Source: Candidatus Scalindua japonica (GTDB taxonomy: Bacteria > Planctomycetota > Brocadiia > Brocadiales > Scalinduaceae). From it: DNA of 64,000 nucleotides. Shown piece after piece: positions 19,379 to 28,428 of the stretch (position 1 is its first letter; every line of letters begins with the position of its first letter). Below the pieces are notes generated by a model. The model saw only the letters and a list, made by a program, of their open reading frames with translations, was not told where the DNA came from and made no database searches. Where the stretch lies: NCBI RefSeq assembly GCF_002443295.1, contig NZ_BAOS01000004.1, positions 186,001 to 250,000 on the forward strand, written 5' to 3'. The position numbers and the translations under genes are program-made.

Positions 19379-19424
19379 CGGATTGTCTCCATTTATTAAA
19401 TAATAATAGAGAGGAGACAATCCG
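19379..19424. repeat. Perfect 12-bp inverted repeat between protease and lipoprotein genes
   Basis: CGGATTGTCTCC (19379-19390) and GGAGACAATCCG (19413-19424) are exact complements around a 22-base AT-rich loop. In the minus-strand message this lies between the protease stop (19464) and the lipoprotein start (19303). No T-run follows, so differential stability or attenuation is more likely than full termination. Confidence 0.75.
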
Positions 19425-19463
19425 CTTCATACTCAATTATGTTCTTTCTAATTCAGTAAGGTT

Positions 19464-20570
19464 TTATTGACCGTCAACGGTTACGCCGAAACGATTGAGC
19501 ACGTCAGCAATCGGATTGGCAACCGTCATAGTAGTACTTCCTGCAAACAACAGACCTACGGGTCTACCCCTACCTCTTATACCTGCTCTAACGATTAATG
19601 ATCCCGAATCACCGCCATCACTGAAAGAACCTGGCTCTATGAGGATTTGTCGAACAAATCGCGCGGTGCCACTACCGTAACCAACATTAACAGTAGCATT
19701 GATTCCTGTAATTGTACCTCTGGTTTGTCCAGTAGTTCGACCATATTTCATTACGCGCTGGTTGAGCCTCACAAATCGTGCTATCTGAGATTTTGGTGTG
19801 CCATAACCATCGCTTGGTGTGGCATTGCCTAAGTTTGCTAATGAGGAGAGAGCAATTGCCGCATCGATAACATTGTTGGCGGTTGTAGAAAAAACGATTG
19901 GCTCATAATCATAGAGAGTGCCAATCGCATCATCCGGATTTACACCACCATCAAATGTTCCAGGTTGAATCACGTTATCACCAATAGAAGCATTATTTTC
20001 ATCGGCATAGACATGGTTATTGCTCAAAGCGAAAATATCCGTACCGTCAGTTACTCTGCAGCCGATGGTGCCGGCTGTGATACTGGGGTGTCCAGTCGAA
20101 ACACCTATCGGTACCGGTCTGGGAAATCGTTGTGTGGGATCAACTGGAGGTGCGATGATCTGCTTATTCCTGGTAATAATTTCGCCTGTTATCTTTACAA
20201 TACAGGGAAGTCCTTCTATCTCAGAAGGAAGGTACGCCGATCTTGCAGATTCAAAAGACTCTGCAAGTATTAACATTGCTGGCTGTCCATCTTTAGTAAG
20301 CCCTATCGCTGTTCCAACAATTCCAGACCCCATCAGAATGGTGTTCGTATGGCGATTTTGTACGGCCATAGCAGCTTGAATCAGTGGATTGGACTCATCT
20401 AATTCAACCGCATCTTCATTCAAGTCAGTATTTTTTTGGACAACCGCTGCCTCTACATCTCCCTGTCTAAAGAACCCATTGCCCCCTGTCCACTGAACAG
20501 CGCAAAGCGCAAAGATAAAAGCAATGAGACCAAATATATACTTAGGATGTTTACGAAAAATATTTATCAT
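19464..20570 (-). CDS. Membrane-anchored trypsin-like serine protease
   Basis: I take the ATG at 20570, which has AAGGAG about ten bases upstream, rather than the GTG at 20582 that would sit on the Shine-Dalgarno sequence. The product is about 368 residues. A basic N-terminus and one hydrophobic helix (about 8-27) anchor or export it. A small domain at about 68-132 is shared with the downstream lipoprotein. The chymotrypsin-fold peptidase follows, with the triad visible as His186 (SNNHVYA), Asp236 (NVIDAAI) and Ser322 (GGDSGSL). The pattern resembles the uncharacterised trypsin-like peptidases found in many environmental bacteria. It probably acts at the cell surface. The substrate is unknown. 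Confidence 0.85.
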   Translation of the reverse strand: MINIFRKHPKYIFGLIAFIFALCAVQWTGGNGFFRQGDVEAAVVQKNTDLNEDAVELDESNPLIQAAMAVQNRHTNTILMGSGIVGTAIGLTKDGQPAMLILAESFESARSAYLPSEIEGLPCIVKITGEIITRNKQIIAPPVDPTQRFPRPVPIGVSTGHPSITAGTIGCRVTDGTDIFALSNNHVYADENNASIGDNVIQPGTFDGGVNPDDAIGTLYDYEPIVFSTTANNVIDAAIALSSLANLGNATPSDGYGTPKSQIARFVRLNQRVMKYGRTTGQTRGTITGINATVNVGYGSGTARFVRQILIEPGSFSDGGDSGSLIVRAGIRGRGRPVGLLFAGSTTMTVANPIADVLNRFGVTVDGQ

Positions 20571-20582
20571 AATACCACACAC

Positions 20583-21150
20583 TCCTTTCTCAATAAATTA
20601 AAACCCTACAGGCGGTTTTAGCCTGCAATCGTGTCATTCTGAATGAGGAGTGACTTAAGATTCATTCACGGAATCTTACTAACTTCACAAAATAGCATCG
20701 GCTCACTAACAATAGACTCTTCGCTTCACTCAAAATGACAATAAATGTATCTTGCTATGTAACAAATATCTAAAATGGAAACCACTATACATCAACTGGA
20801 TTATTTGATCATACCCCCCTCCTTTCCATCTATAAGTAGATTGCTTTCCCTCATTTAACAGAACTTACCTTATTGAGAGTAACCACTTTTCCTTCAACAT
20901 TTATCTTCTTTTATTATATACAAAACCAAACAGATTACTAGTTTTTTTCATTGATGACTATAAACATAGATTTTCATGATAAATTGGCCCCTTTATTATT
21001 AGAGGTATATGTGGAATTTGTCTACTAATTCTCTAATGGCAGATCTCAAACGCAAGTAATGTTATAAGACAAAAGCATCTTATAATCTTCTGGTTCCTCT
21101 AGTATGGATTTGACAAACACATCTATTGTATTCACAACGATTTTACTGTA
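20583..21150. other. Intergenic region with dispersed-repeat-like element
   Basis: No gene is supported here. A small hairpin (CAGGC/GCCTG) lies near 20609-20625 and the element at 20632-20740 is listed separately. The remainder is AT-rich and probably includes the protease promoter on the minus strand. Confidence 0.5.
20632..20740. repeat. MITE/REP-like dispersed repeat with TGTCATT termini
   Basis: About 109 bases bounded by TGTCATTCTGA on the left and CAAAATGACA on the right, which are nearly perfect inverted ends. Internal GGAATCTT and AGACTCTTCGCTTCACTC motifs match the style of non-autonomous palindromic elements common in bacterial genomes. Confidence 0.6.
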
Positions 21151-21224
21151 TTGAACAAAAAACGGGAATCATTGGGGAACTTTAAAAATGTTTCAAACCA
21201 CGATTCTCTGGCTACTCCAAATTG

Positions 21225-21408
21225 TGATATTGCCCCCCCCTCCCTGCAGCTCACATGGTCATGCTACGAACGCAATGACAATGCCTGCGGTCAATGCCAA
21301 AGCTGCCTCATCCGCCTGAAGGCATTTGAGGAAGCAGGGGTTAAAGGCAAGATAAATAATACTTATGGGCTGGACATCAACCCATATACATACATCAATA
21401 TTGTATAG
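21225..21408 (+). pseudogene. queC C-terminal remnant (7-cyano-7-deazaguanine synthase)
   Basis: About 55 codons match only the C-terminal end of QueC: LTWSCYE, then the zinc-binding cysteine set C-x8-C-x2-C-x2-C, then [10 protein letters not shown]. The N-terminal ATP-pyrophosphatase part (SGGLDS) is absent upstream. The open frame to 21151 does not resemble QueC before about 21240, where a C8 run marks the apparent junction. The gene is therefore truncated and cannot make preQ0. It is either the scar of a deletion or an acquired fragment. Its 3' end overlaps the 3' end of the minus-strand membrane protein gene. Confidence 0.8.
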
Positions 21409-21841
21409 TATCCGAGTGGGCATGTTTACGTTGGTAAATTCTCCATGCAAATATACAAATAACAATGAGAATTGAAGAGTCTACCAACCCTGCAAGTAAA
21501 ACAAATAGCTCTCTACCATGCATGAAAAATGTAGAATAGAGGAAGAGTACTGCGATGGACTTGGAGATAATAATCAGACAGAGGGAAGCATCTAAGTAAC
21601 GAGGCATGATGGCTCCGAGGCCGTAAGCAAAAGCCAGGCCAACATGCATCGCTCCACTCTGTTTAGGCCAGAAAGGAGAGTCTCCCGTAATTGGCATCTG
21701 GAGCATTTTCAACCAATAATCAGTAAAAAACCAGTTTAACAAACCCAAAATCAACGCGTGTATACCGATTAAAGCGGTAACTAACCGAAGAACAAGATAA
21801 AGGAATTCCAGTTTATCATATTTCTTGATATTTGCTGACAA
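21395..21841 (-). CDS. Small multi-pass membrane protein
   Basis: 148 residues with about four hydrophobic segments (roughly 15-38, 62-82, 86-104 and 112-135) and a basic C-terminus. It begins at a TTG preceded by AAGGA, and no ATG is better placed. I do not recognise the family. The SGAMHVG segment between helices could be functional. It lies 40 bases downstream of the LolA-like gene and is probably co-transcribed with it. Confidence 0.6.
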   Translation of the reverse strand: MSANIKKYDKLEFLYLVLRLVTALIGIHALILGLLNWFFTDYWLKMLQMPITGDSPFWPKQSGAMHVGLAFAYGLGAIMPRYLDASLCLIIISKSIAVLFLYSTFFMHGRELFVLLAGLVDSSILIVICIFAWRIYQRKHAHSDTIQY

Positions 21842-21881
21842 ATTAAAATCCTTCTTGTAAAATATTAACTTGAACTTTGTC

Positions 21882-22595
21882 TTATTTAAACGGTTCTAAA
21901 ACTTCTACATCATCAGGTAAATCCAGGATGAATATTTTATCGGGCATGTTTGGATTGATTTGAATATTTGTTAGTTCGATAGTGTTTATAATCTCTCCGT
22001 CACTCTCAAACATCTGATATTGGACTGGAAGCCAGAGCCCCTCTTTGACCCACAACAGTATCCTGTCGTATTCAGAATCGAATGTCTCTTTTGGAATGAG
22101 TTCTATGTGATACAATGCTTCCTCTTCTGTTGCAATATCTTCAAGCAGAGTAATAGTATAGTTCTCTCTGGCTTTTTCTGTCGTATATTCATATCCCAGG
22201 TCAAATATACTCATCCCCTGTGGTGAATCCGTATCACGGTTTATTTCATACTTTTCCACCTGCTTTTCGTTCAGATGATATATCCAGATGTAAGTGCCGT
22301 CGATGACGTTAATTTCATTTCGCGGAGGAAAGAAATTAAGGTTCAGCTTTTTAGGTTTTTTGTATTGTAAAAAACCGTTAGAAATCTCTTCCGAGTCTAA
22401 CAGAGAAATAACTCTTGAATATTTAATATCCGCATCCATTGTCTTAAGGTGGGAATTGGCATCTTCTACTTTCTTTAATATTTCATCAAGACTATAGCTG
22501 ATATGATCATCCTCACCATAGGAGTCAGTTTGGTTGAATACTATAATGAAAGCAGATAATGTAATTATAATATAGAGTATTTTTCCCTTATACAT
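21882..22595 (-). CDS. LolA-like outer-membrane lipoprotein carrier family protein
   Basis: 237 residues with a signal peptide (about 1-26) and the LolA/LppX-like fold pattern: an N-terminal helix with LDEILKKVEDA, then YSRVISLLDSEE and GFLQYKKPKKLNL, a strand DGTYIWIY, and a late strand NTIELTNIQINP. In this superfamily the half-barrel carries lipoproteins or acyl chains across the periplasm. It may be a true LolA or one of the paralogues tied to envelope lipids. The C-terminal sequence DLPDDVEVLEP matches this wider family. Confidence 0.75.
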   Translation of the reverse strand: MYKGKILYIIITLSAFIIVFNQTDSYGEDDHISYSLDEILKKVEDANSHLKTMDADIKYSRVISLLDSEEISNGFLQYKKPKKLNLNFFPPRNEINVIDGTYIWIYHLNEKQVEKYEINRDTDSPQGMSIFDLGYEYTTEKARENYTITLLEDIATEEEALYHIELIPKETFDSEYDRILLWVKEGLWLPVQYQMFESDGEIINTIELTNIQINPNMPDKIFILDLPDDVEVLEPFK

Positions 22596-22717
22596 ACCTA
22601 AATTCTAACATCAGCATTCAATTTTACAAGGATTAAGTAGAAATGGATCTCACCACAGACGAAATAGAAAACAGTAAAATTCTCATTACCATGGGAATGA
22701 GGGAAAAATGGAATTTT

Positions 22718-22771
22718 GTAGTGGCTGTTTCCGCGCCTGACTTTTCATTCAGGCGGGGAAACAGCCACTAC
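22718..22771. repeat. Long hairpin, 23-bp arms with one mismatch
   Basis: Left arm 22718-22740 begins GTAGTGGCTGTTTCC. The right arm 22749-22771 is its complement except for one base. The loop is CTTTTCAT. It sits between divergent genes, so it is not a terminator for either. A dispersed palindromic element is the likeliest reading, because a similar GGGAAAC-containing hairpin occurs at 56419-56472. Confidence 0.75.
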
Positions 22772-22821
22772 TGCACCTTTATCGGTTGACAGTAAAATAT
22801 ACAAGTGATACGATAAAAAAC

Positions 22822-24078
22822 ATGTACGTATTAAGATCTAAATACTTATTAAAAGACCCGGAAAACGTAGTCGATAATGGTGCTGTCTTAATTGATGATG
22901 ATGGCAGAATTAAATTTGCCGGACAATCTAAAGATATTGATAACATAGAGCCATGCCCGTCAATTGATCTTGGTGATTCAGTAATAGTACCAGGATTTGT
23001 TAACACACATACTCATCTTGAATTGACCCATCTTCACAAATGTATTGAAAGCGATGGTATTTTTACAAATTGGATCAGGCAGTTAATTGATAAAAAAAAT
23101 GGGTGGTCTGAAAGTAAATATGCTCTTTCAGTTCGAGATGGAATTGAGAGTAGTCTTAAATCAGGAACGACAACGGTTGTTGATATTACCAGAAATGGTG
23201 CTGCACTGAACGAACTAAAGACAAGTAAGATCAGAAAGTTGCTTTTTTTTGAAATAATAAATTTTAACCCTGATACTGCAGAAAATACTATAAGTGATTT
23301 CAAGAAATTAATTTCTGGCATAAACACTAACGATTTACTATCAATAGGGATCTTCCCGCATGCTCCTTATACAGTTTCAGAAAGGCTTTACAGAGAATGC
23401 AAAAAAATTTCAAATGAATATAATATTGATGTCGCTACTCACATAGCTGAAACTGAAGATGAGATTGAGTTTCTGACAAAAGGGTCAGGACATTTTGTAT
23501 CATTACTGGATGATTTCAATATGTTAAACAACTGGAGATGTCCCCAACAGAGTCCAATTAAATATCTGAATAATGTTGGTTTTCTGGAAAAAGGTTGTAT
23601 ACTTATTCACTGTAATTACTTATCAGATGAAGAAATCTATCTTATTGAAAAAAGTAAATCAAATGTTGTATTCTGCCCCAGGAGCCATGAATACTTCCAC
23701 CATGAAGGCCATCTTTTCTCTTCGTTAAAAGATAGAAATATCAATGTTGCCTTGGGGACAGACAGTCTTGCAAGTAATGACACTCTCAGTATATTAGACG
23801 AAATGAAATTTATCCGAAGCCATTATCAAGACATCAGGCCACAGGATATTTTTCATATGGGGACTATTGCCGGAGCAGTTGCTTTAAAAATGGAGAACCG
23901 TATTGGAATGCTTTACCCGGGATTCTATGCTGATATTGCAGTAATTGAGTCTGAGAACATGAACTTAAATAATATATATGACGGAATTTTTTCTCAGAGT
24001 TCTGAATGTGTACTCACAATAGTCTCGGGTGAAATCTGTTATGATAGAAACCAAAAGGAGATGTTTGATAAATGTTAG
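22822..24078 (+). CDS. Metal-dependent amidohydrolase, possible aminofutalosine deaminase
   Basis: I use the ATG at 22822 (418 residues); a TTG at 22786 would add 12 residues but start inside poorly conserved sequence. It is a TrzA/MtaD/cytosine-deaminase-like amidohydrolase. It has the metal motif THTH (His63, His65), HAPYTVS, the metal/catalytic region THIAETEDE, and the final Asp in GTDSLASND. Family members deaminate purine nucleosides such as S-adenosylhomocysteine, 5'-methylthioadenosine or aminofutalosine. Because mqnE lies 4 kb downstream, aminofutalosine deaminase is the most attractive role, but this is inference. Its stop overlaps the start of serS by seven bases, indicating coupled translation. 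Confidence 0.85.
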   Translation: MYVLRSKYLLKDPENVVDNGAVLIDDDGRIKFAGQSKDIDNIEPCPSIDLGDSVIVPGFVNTHTHLELTHLHKCIESDGIFTNWIRQLIDKKNGWSESKYALSVRDGIESSLKSGTTTVVDITRNGAALNELKTSKIRKLLFFEIINFNPDTAENTISDFKKLISGINTNDLLSIGIFPHAPYTVSERLYRECKKISNEYNIDVATHIAETEDEIEFLTKGSGHFVSLLDDFNMLNNWRCPQQSPIKYLNNVGFLEKGCILIHCNYLSDEEIYLIEKSKSNVVFCPRSHEYFHHEGHLFSSLKDRNINVALGTDSLASNDTLSILDEMKFIRSHYQDIRPQDIFHMGTIAGAVALKMENRIGMLYPGFYADIAVIESENMNLNNIYDGIFSQSSECVLTIVSGEICYDRNQKEMFDKC

Positions 24079-25346
24079 ATATAAATATAGTTCGTAACGA
24101 TATTGAAAAGGTCAGGCAGGCAGTTATTAATAAAAATGAAAAAGCTGATCTTGATTCGTTATTGGAACTGGATTCAAAACGTAAGGCCTTGTTGATCGAA
24201 TGTGATGATCTTAGAAACAAGCGAAATGTTACCTCTAAGAAAATCAGCGAACTGAAATCAAAGAAGCAGGATGCTTCAGGTGTAATACTAGAGATGAAGG
24301 GTGTCTCTGATAACATTAAGCAGTTAGAGGTTGATATCAAGGCGTTAACGGATGATCTTGAGTCGATACTTTTAAATATTCCTAACATCCCGGCATCTGA
24401 TGTACCGGTCGGCAAAGACCCGGCATCAAATGTCGTTGTAAAAACCTGGGGTGAGAGGAAGGAGCTTTCATTCACCCCTCTCCCCCACTGGGAGATTGGC
24501 AAGGCTTTGGATATTCTGGACTTTGAAAGGGCCGCAAAGATATCAGGCGCCGGTTTTACACTGTATAAAGGTGCGGGAGCAAGGTTGGAACGCGCGCTTT
24601 ACAATTTCATGCTGGATCTGCACACACAGGAACATGGATACACTGAGGTCTTCCCGCCTTATCTCGTTAACAGATCTTCAATGACCGGAACAGGACAATT
24701 GCCAAAACTGGAAGAAGACATGTATAGGTTCCCTGAAGACGATCTGTTTCTTATACCAACTGCTGAAGTCCCGGTAACAAATATACATTCAAACGAGATC
24801 CTGTCCACTAAAGACCTTCCACTATACTACTCAGCCTATACGGCCTGCTTCAGACGAGAAGCAGGCTCATATGGAAAGGACACCAGGGGTATGCTGCGAG
24901 TTCATCAATTCAACAAAGTTGAGTTGGTAAAATTCGTGAAACCAGAAACATCTTACGACGAACTGGAATCTCTTTTGTCTGTATCTGTGAAAGTTTTACA
25001 GATGTTAGGGCTGCAGTATCAGATACTGAAACTATGTACAGGAGATTTAAGCTTTGCTGCAGCAAAATGTTACGACATTGAAGTATGGTCAGCGGGTGTA
25101 AATAAATATCTGGAAGTTTCATCATGCAGTAATTTTGAGGATTTTCAGGCAAGGAGGGCCAATATACGCTTCAGAGATGATGATGGCAAGACAAAACACG
25201 TACACACTCTAAATGGTTCAGGTGTCGCACTACCCAGAACAATGATCGCTATTATTGAAAACAATCAAAGAGAAGATGGTAGCGTAGAGATACCGGAAGT
25301 ACTCAGACCTTATATGAATGGATTAGAAGTAATAAAGAAAAAATAG
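24072..25346 (+). CDS. serS: Seryl-tRNA synthetase
   Basis: 424 residues, normal for bacterial SerRS. The N-terminal long coiled-coil arm (about 30-100) that grips the tRNA is followed by the class II catalytic core. Motif 2 is [14 protein letters not shown] and motif 3 is [14 protein letters not shown]. It charges tRNA-Ser (and tRNA-Sec) with serine. The start overlaps the upstream amidohydrolase. The stop codon is part of a small hairpin shared with the convergent ispF gene. Confidence 0.97.
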   Translation: MLDINIVRNDIEKVRQAVINKNEKADLDSLLELDSKRKALLIECDDLRNKRNVTSKKISELKSKKQDASGVILEMKGVSDNIKQLEVDIKALTDDLESILLNIPNIPASDVPVGKDPASNVVVKTWGERKELSFTPLPHWEIGKALDILDFERAAKISGAGFTLYKGAGARLERALYNFMLDLHTQEHGYTEVFPPYLVNRSSMTGTGQLPKLEEDMYRFPEDDLFLIPTAEVPVTNIHSNEILSTKDLPLYYSAYTACFRREAGSYGKDTRGMLRVHQFNKVELVKFVKPETSYDELESLLSVSVKVLQMLGLQYQILKLCTGDLSFAAAKCYDIEVWSAGVNKYLEVSSCSNFEDFQARRANIRFRDDDGKTKHVHTLNGSGVALPRTMIAIIENNQREDGSVEIPEVLRPYMNGLEVIKKK

Positions 25347-25358
25347 AGTTCTATTTTT
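25339..25358. terminator. Compact bidirectional hairpin over the serS and ispF stop codons
   Basis: AAAAATAG, loop AGTT, CTATTTTT: a perfect 8-bp stem whose arms contain both stop codons of the convergent genes. The T-run of the distal arm could support termination in either direction, though the stem is AT-rich and weak. Confidence 0.45.
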
Positions 25359-25824
25359 GAACCAATGACGCTATCGCCTGGGCCGCCGCACCTTCTGATC
25401 TTCCTATAGCACCAAGCCCTTCTGTTGTAGTAGCTTTAACATTCACTCTTCCAATTTCCACCTTAAGGATCTCAGAAATGCGTTGCTCCATCTCTTTTTT
25501 CTTTTTATTAATTTTTGGTTGCTGCGCAATATAAATAATATCGACATTATTTACAATCAACCCTTTTCCGTTTACCAGTTCCATTATTTTTTCCAGGAGG
25601 ATTTGGCTTGAAATACCTTTCCACTTATCATCTGAGTCCGGAAAAAGTCCACCAATGTCTCCTAATGAGGCGGCACCCAGAATAGCATCAGAGACTGCAT
25701 GCAAAACGACATCGGCATCAGAATGTCCGTATAGCCCTAAGGGGTGGTCAAAAAACACACCACCTAAGATCAATTTTCTCTTCTCTACAAATCTATGGAC
25801 GTCATAACCAATTCCTACAAACAT
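25351..25824 (-). CDS. ispF: 2-C-methyl-D-erythritol 2,4-cyclodiphosphate synthase
   Basis: The enzyme of the MEP isoprenoid pathway, converting CDP-ME-2-phosphate to the cyclic diphosphate. From the Met at 25824 the protein has about 157 residues, the usual IspF length, beginning FVGIGYDVHRF with the zinc ligands Asp and His. GHSDADV gives the next motif and ATTTEGLGAIGRSEG ends the domain. An upstream extension of the frame (to 25881) is hydrophobic and unlike IspF, so I reject it. It ends 4 bases from serS in convergent orientation. Confidence 0.95.
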   Translation of the reverse strand: MFVGIGYDVHRFVEKRKLILGGVFFDHPLGLYGHSDADVVLHAVSDAILGAASLGDIGGLFPDSDDKWKGISSQILLEKIMELVNGKGLIVNNVDIIYIAQQPKINKKKKEMEQRISEILKVEIGRVNVKATTTEGLGAIGRSEGAAAQAIASLVQK

Positions 25825-25917
25825 AAGATTAGTGTAAAATATGTAAAACAATTCGGATATGATAAAAAACGATATATGCAAAAACCTAACCGGGCGCTTC
25901 TGAACCCTGGTGAAATT

Positions 25918-27654
25918 CTACTGAATGCAACTTTTACGAATTAAATCTTTAGTCCGCTCTGAAAGAGCTTTTAATTCAGTTATCTGCCTGTTAACTTCTT
26001 CTCTTTCAGACCATCTGGTGTCTCGATACGATGATATTCTATTCCCGATATCTTCTAAAACTCTGTCAATAATCTTCTCGAACTCAAACAGCATCATATT
26101 GTTGAACCTCTCACAAATAGCATCTACTCGCTGCATAAATTCGTTTCTATATTTCTTTCGTTTTAACGGGAAAATTGAGAACCCTATTCCTGCAAGAATG
26201 GAAGCTACAACTATCCCTAAAGTATTAGGTATAAAAAAAGTACTGAGACCTATTACAATACCAAGAGCCAGTCCCTCCAAAACAATAAAATTCAGAAAAC
26301 CACTCTGCACAACTCTGTAAACTTTGGCCCCCTCCAATTCTCCATCCAACTCCTGAAATTGTTTCGCATACTCTCTCAGATTTACATGTTTATCAGATTC
26401 ACGATTTGAAAAATAGCGGTCTTTACGTACCAGAGAGTCATCATTTGTCTTTCGCTGAAAAGCAATTTCAGATTCTATATAATCGTTCGCCATGTCCCAC
26501 AAAACATTATTGTTTCTGTCAACATAATCTATTGCATCATTAATTATTCTTTCCAATTCTGTTCTGGGATTTGCGACACCAAAGACCTCTCTTTTAAATT
26601 TGTCATCAATCTTCTCACGTGCAAACTTCATAGTAATTATTGATCTTATATTTACATGATAATTCAGAAAGTTATCAACTTTTTCTTTTAACCTTGTGAA
26701 TACAGATTGAGTCTCAGTCTTATATTTAACAATATAGTCAATCATATCCTGTCTTTTATTGTTCGATCGCTTTTCGAACATCTCTACGCTCTTAATCTCA
26801 TTATTACAATGTGAAACTTTTTCACTTAATATGTTCTTTAGACCGTCAAAGACATTTACTAAATACTTTAAAGGGCTCAGTATTTTCAGGTCCATTTTTG
26901 TGTCATAATCCATCTTTTCAAAAATAAACTGCTCCACTTTTTCAATATTACTTTTTTTGAGCAGCTCTTCATCACCAGACGTCTTAGCAAGAAAAGCATC
27001 TTTTGTAGACATACTGATAACCTTTGGTTCATAGCCGAATAAACGGTAAAAGTTCTTTTCTATAAACGTTATAATTTCGTTATGATCTTCTTCTGTTTTC
27101 AGATCAATCTTATTTAAAACAAACAGGAGTTTTCTGTCCCACTTTCCTTTAAGCAGTTGAAGAAATACCCTTTCACTTTCAGTAAATGGATGATCTGCTG
27201 ATGTGACAAAAAGAACCACTTCAGATCGATGAATAAACCCTTCAGTAATCAGCTGATGCTCAGCTATAATTGAATTTGTTCCTGGCGTATCTACGATAGT
27301 AAGATCCTTTAACGCTTCCAAAGGGTAGGTCATTTTGCATTGATGATCGTCAACCTCTTCTGAGGATACATCTTCGCCATATGTCAATAGCGTAATTTTA
27401 TTTGTGGAAGGAGTTGGACCGTCTTTTAGAATTCTTTTTCCGCAAAGAGCATTAACAAAACTGGATTTCCCTGAATTATACTCACCCGCAATAACCAGGT
27501 ATAATGGCTCATTAATTTGTGCCGCCATTTCAGACACTTTCTTTTCTATTTCAACATCCCCTATTCTATAAAAGAATTTCTTTGCGTCGTCAAGGAGCTC
27601 AACGACATGCTGTAACTTATCCTGACTTTCCGGTGATTTTGCGACTTCTAACAT
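25918..27654 (-). CDS. Bacterial dynamin-like membrane GTPase
   Basis: 578 residues. The GTPase domain carries the P-loop GEYNSGKS (57-64), a G2-region Thr in TPSTNK, DTPG, and NKID for base recognition. Long helical segments follow (about 250-420). A hydrophobic pair at about 445-495 (GLALGIVIGLSTFF and ILAGIGFSIFPL) probably inserts into membrane. A final amphipathic helical region completes a dynamin-like layout. Such proteins remodel or repair membranes. In an anammox-type cell with internal compartments, a role in inner-membrane shaping is an appealing but untested inference. Confidence 0.85.
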   Translation of the reverse strand: MLEVAKSPESQDKLQHVVELLDDAKKFFYRIGDVEIEKKVSEMAAQINEPLYLVIAGEYNSGKSSFVNALCGKRILKDGPTPSTNKITLLTYGEDVSSEEVDDHQCKMTYPLEALKDLTIVDTPGTNSIIAEHQLITEGFIHRSEVVLFVTSADHPFTESERVFLQLLKGKWDRKLLFVLNKIDLKTEEDHNEIITFIEKNFYRLFGYEPKVISMSTKDAFLAKTSGDEELLKKSNIEKVEQFIFEKMDYDTKMDLKILSPLKYLVNVFDGLKNILSEKVSHCNNEIKSVEMFEKRSNNKRQDMIDYIVKYKTETQSVFTRLKEKVDNFLNYHVNIRSIITMKFAREKIDDKFKREVFGVANPRTELERIINDAIDYVDRNNNVLWDMANDYIESEIAFQRKTNDDSLVRKDRYFSNRESDKHVNLREYAKQFQELDGELEGAKVYRVVQSGFLNFIVLEGLALGIVIGLSTFFIPNTLGIVVASILAGIGFSIFPLKRKKYRNEFMQRVDAICERFNNMMLFEFEKIIDRVLEDIGNRISSYRDTRWSEREEVNRQITELKALSERTKDLIRKSCIQ

Positions 27655-27686
27655 AATTTATATAGTTTCCTGGTTTATTGTATTAA

Positions 27687-27710
27687 TAAAAAGCAAAGAA
27701 TCCCTTTGCT
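27687..27710 (-). terminator. Rho-independent terminator after the RidA gene
   Basis: On the minus strand, AGCAAAG, loop GGATT, CTTTGCT, then TTTTTATT. The stem lies about 60 bases past the RidA stop and just before the dynamin-like gene. Confidence 0.65.
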
Positions 27711-27770
27711 GCTAATCACTTATGATGAATAAATTATAAGGCATCACTTCATTGCGTCAAGTAAATTTTA

Positions 27771-28157
27771 TTATGAATCTGAATACGCAATTGCATCAAT
27801 TTCAATTTTGACATTCATAGGTAACCTTGAAACCTGTACCGTAGATCTGGCTGGCTTTGATTTTTCGAAAAATCGTGCATACATTTGATTAACTGCAGCA
27901 TAATCATCAAGGTCAGTCAAAAATATGGTTATGCGCAGAACGTTGTCAAGAGATGATCCACCTGCTGCTAAGACGTTGTTCATATTCTCAAGTATCTGTT
28001 TTGTCTGCTCTTGTATATCTCCTTTCACGATTTCACCGGACCCGGGATCTATTGGTATCTGGCCGGAAATAAAAACAAGATTGTTCCATTGAACAGCCTG
28101 TGAATAGGGCCCTATTGCTTGAGGTGCTTTTGTTGTTTTGATGATATTTTTCTGCAT
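27771..28157 (-). CDS. ridA: RidA/YjgF family enamine/imine deaminase
   Basis: From the ATG at 28157, which is preceded by GGAGGGG, the protein is about 128 residues, the family norm. Recognisable signatures are APQAIGPYSQAV, FISGQIPIDP, TIFLTDLDDYAAVN and PARSTVQVSRLP, with the substrate-binding Arg conserved. RidA hydrolyses reactive 2-aminoacrylate and other imines released by PLP enzymes such as threonine dehydratase. It stands alone and is bounded by a terminator. Confidence 0.95.
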   Translation of the reverse strand: MQKNIIKTTKAPQAIGPYSQAVQWNNLVFISGQIPIDPGSGEIVKGDIQEQTKQILENMNNVLAAGGSSLDNVLRITIFLTDLDDYAAVNQMYARFFEKSKPARSTVQVSRLPMNVKIEIDAIAYSDS

Positions 28158-28428
28158 ACTCCCCTCCATCCAGATTGATTTTGAAATTCTAAATTGGCAT
28201 TATAGTTCCTTTTTTGCACTTTGAGAAGTTATATTCTTGAATTTAAAGAGCTATTCTGATATTTTCAAAATACCCATTATCGATAATCTGTATAAGAGTT
28301 AGTTTTTCTGTATTCGATTCTCAACCCTGTATACACCGTTGTGGAGTAAGACCTTGGTGCTTTTTGTCCGGGAAACAAATAAAAACTATGCTCATTCAAA
28401 ACAAGAAAGGGGAAATGTCATACAAGTA

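Noticed and set aside
19224-19436. A 70-codon minus-strand frame across the intercistronic hairpin
   Set aside because: It overlaps the hairpin and the lipoprotein signal region in another frame, with no ribosome site and no recognisable composition.
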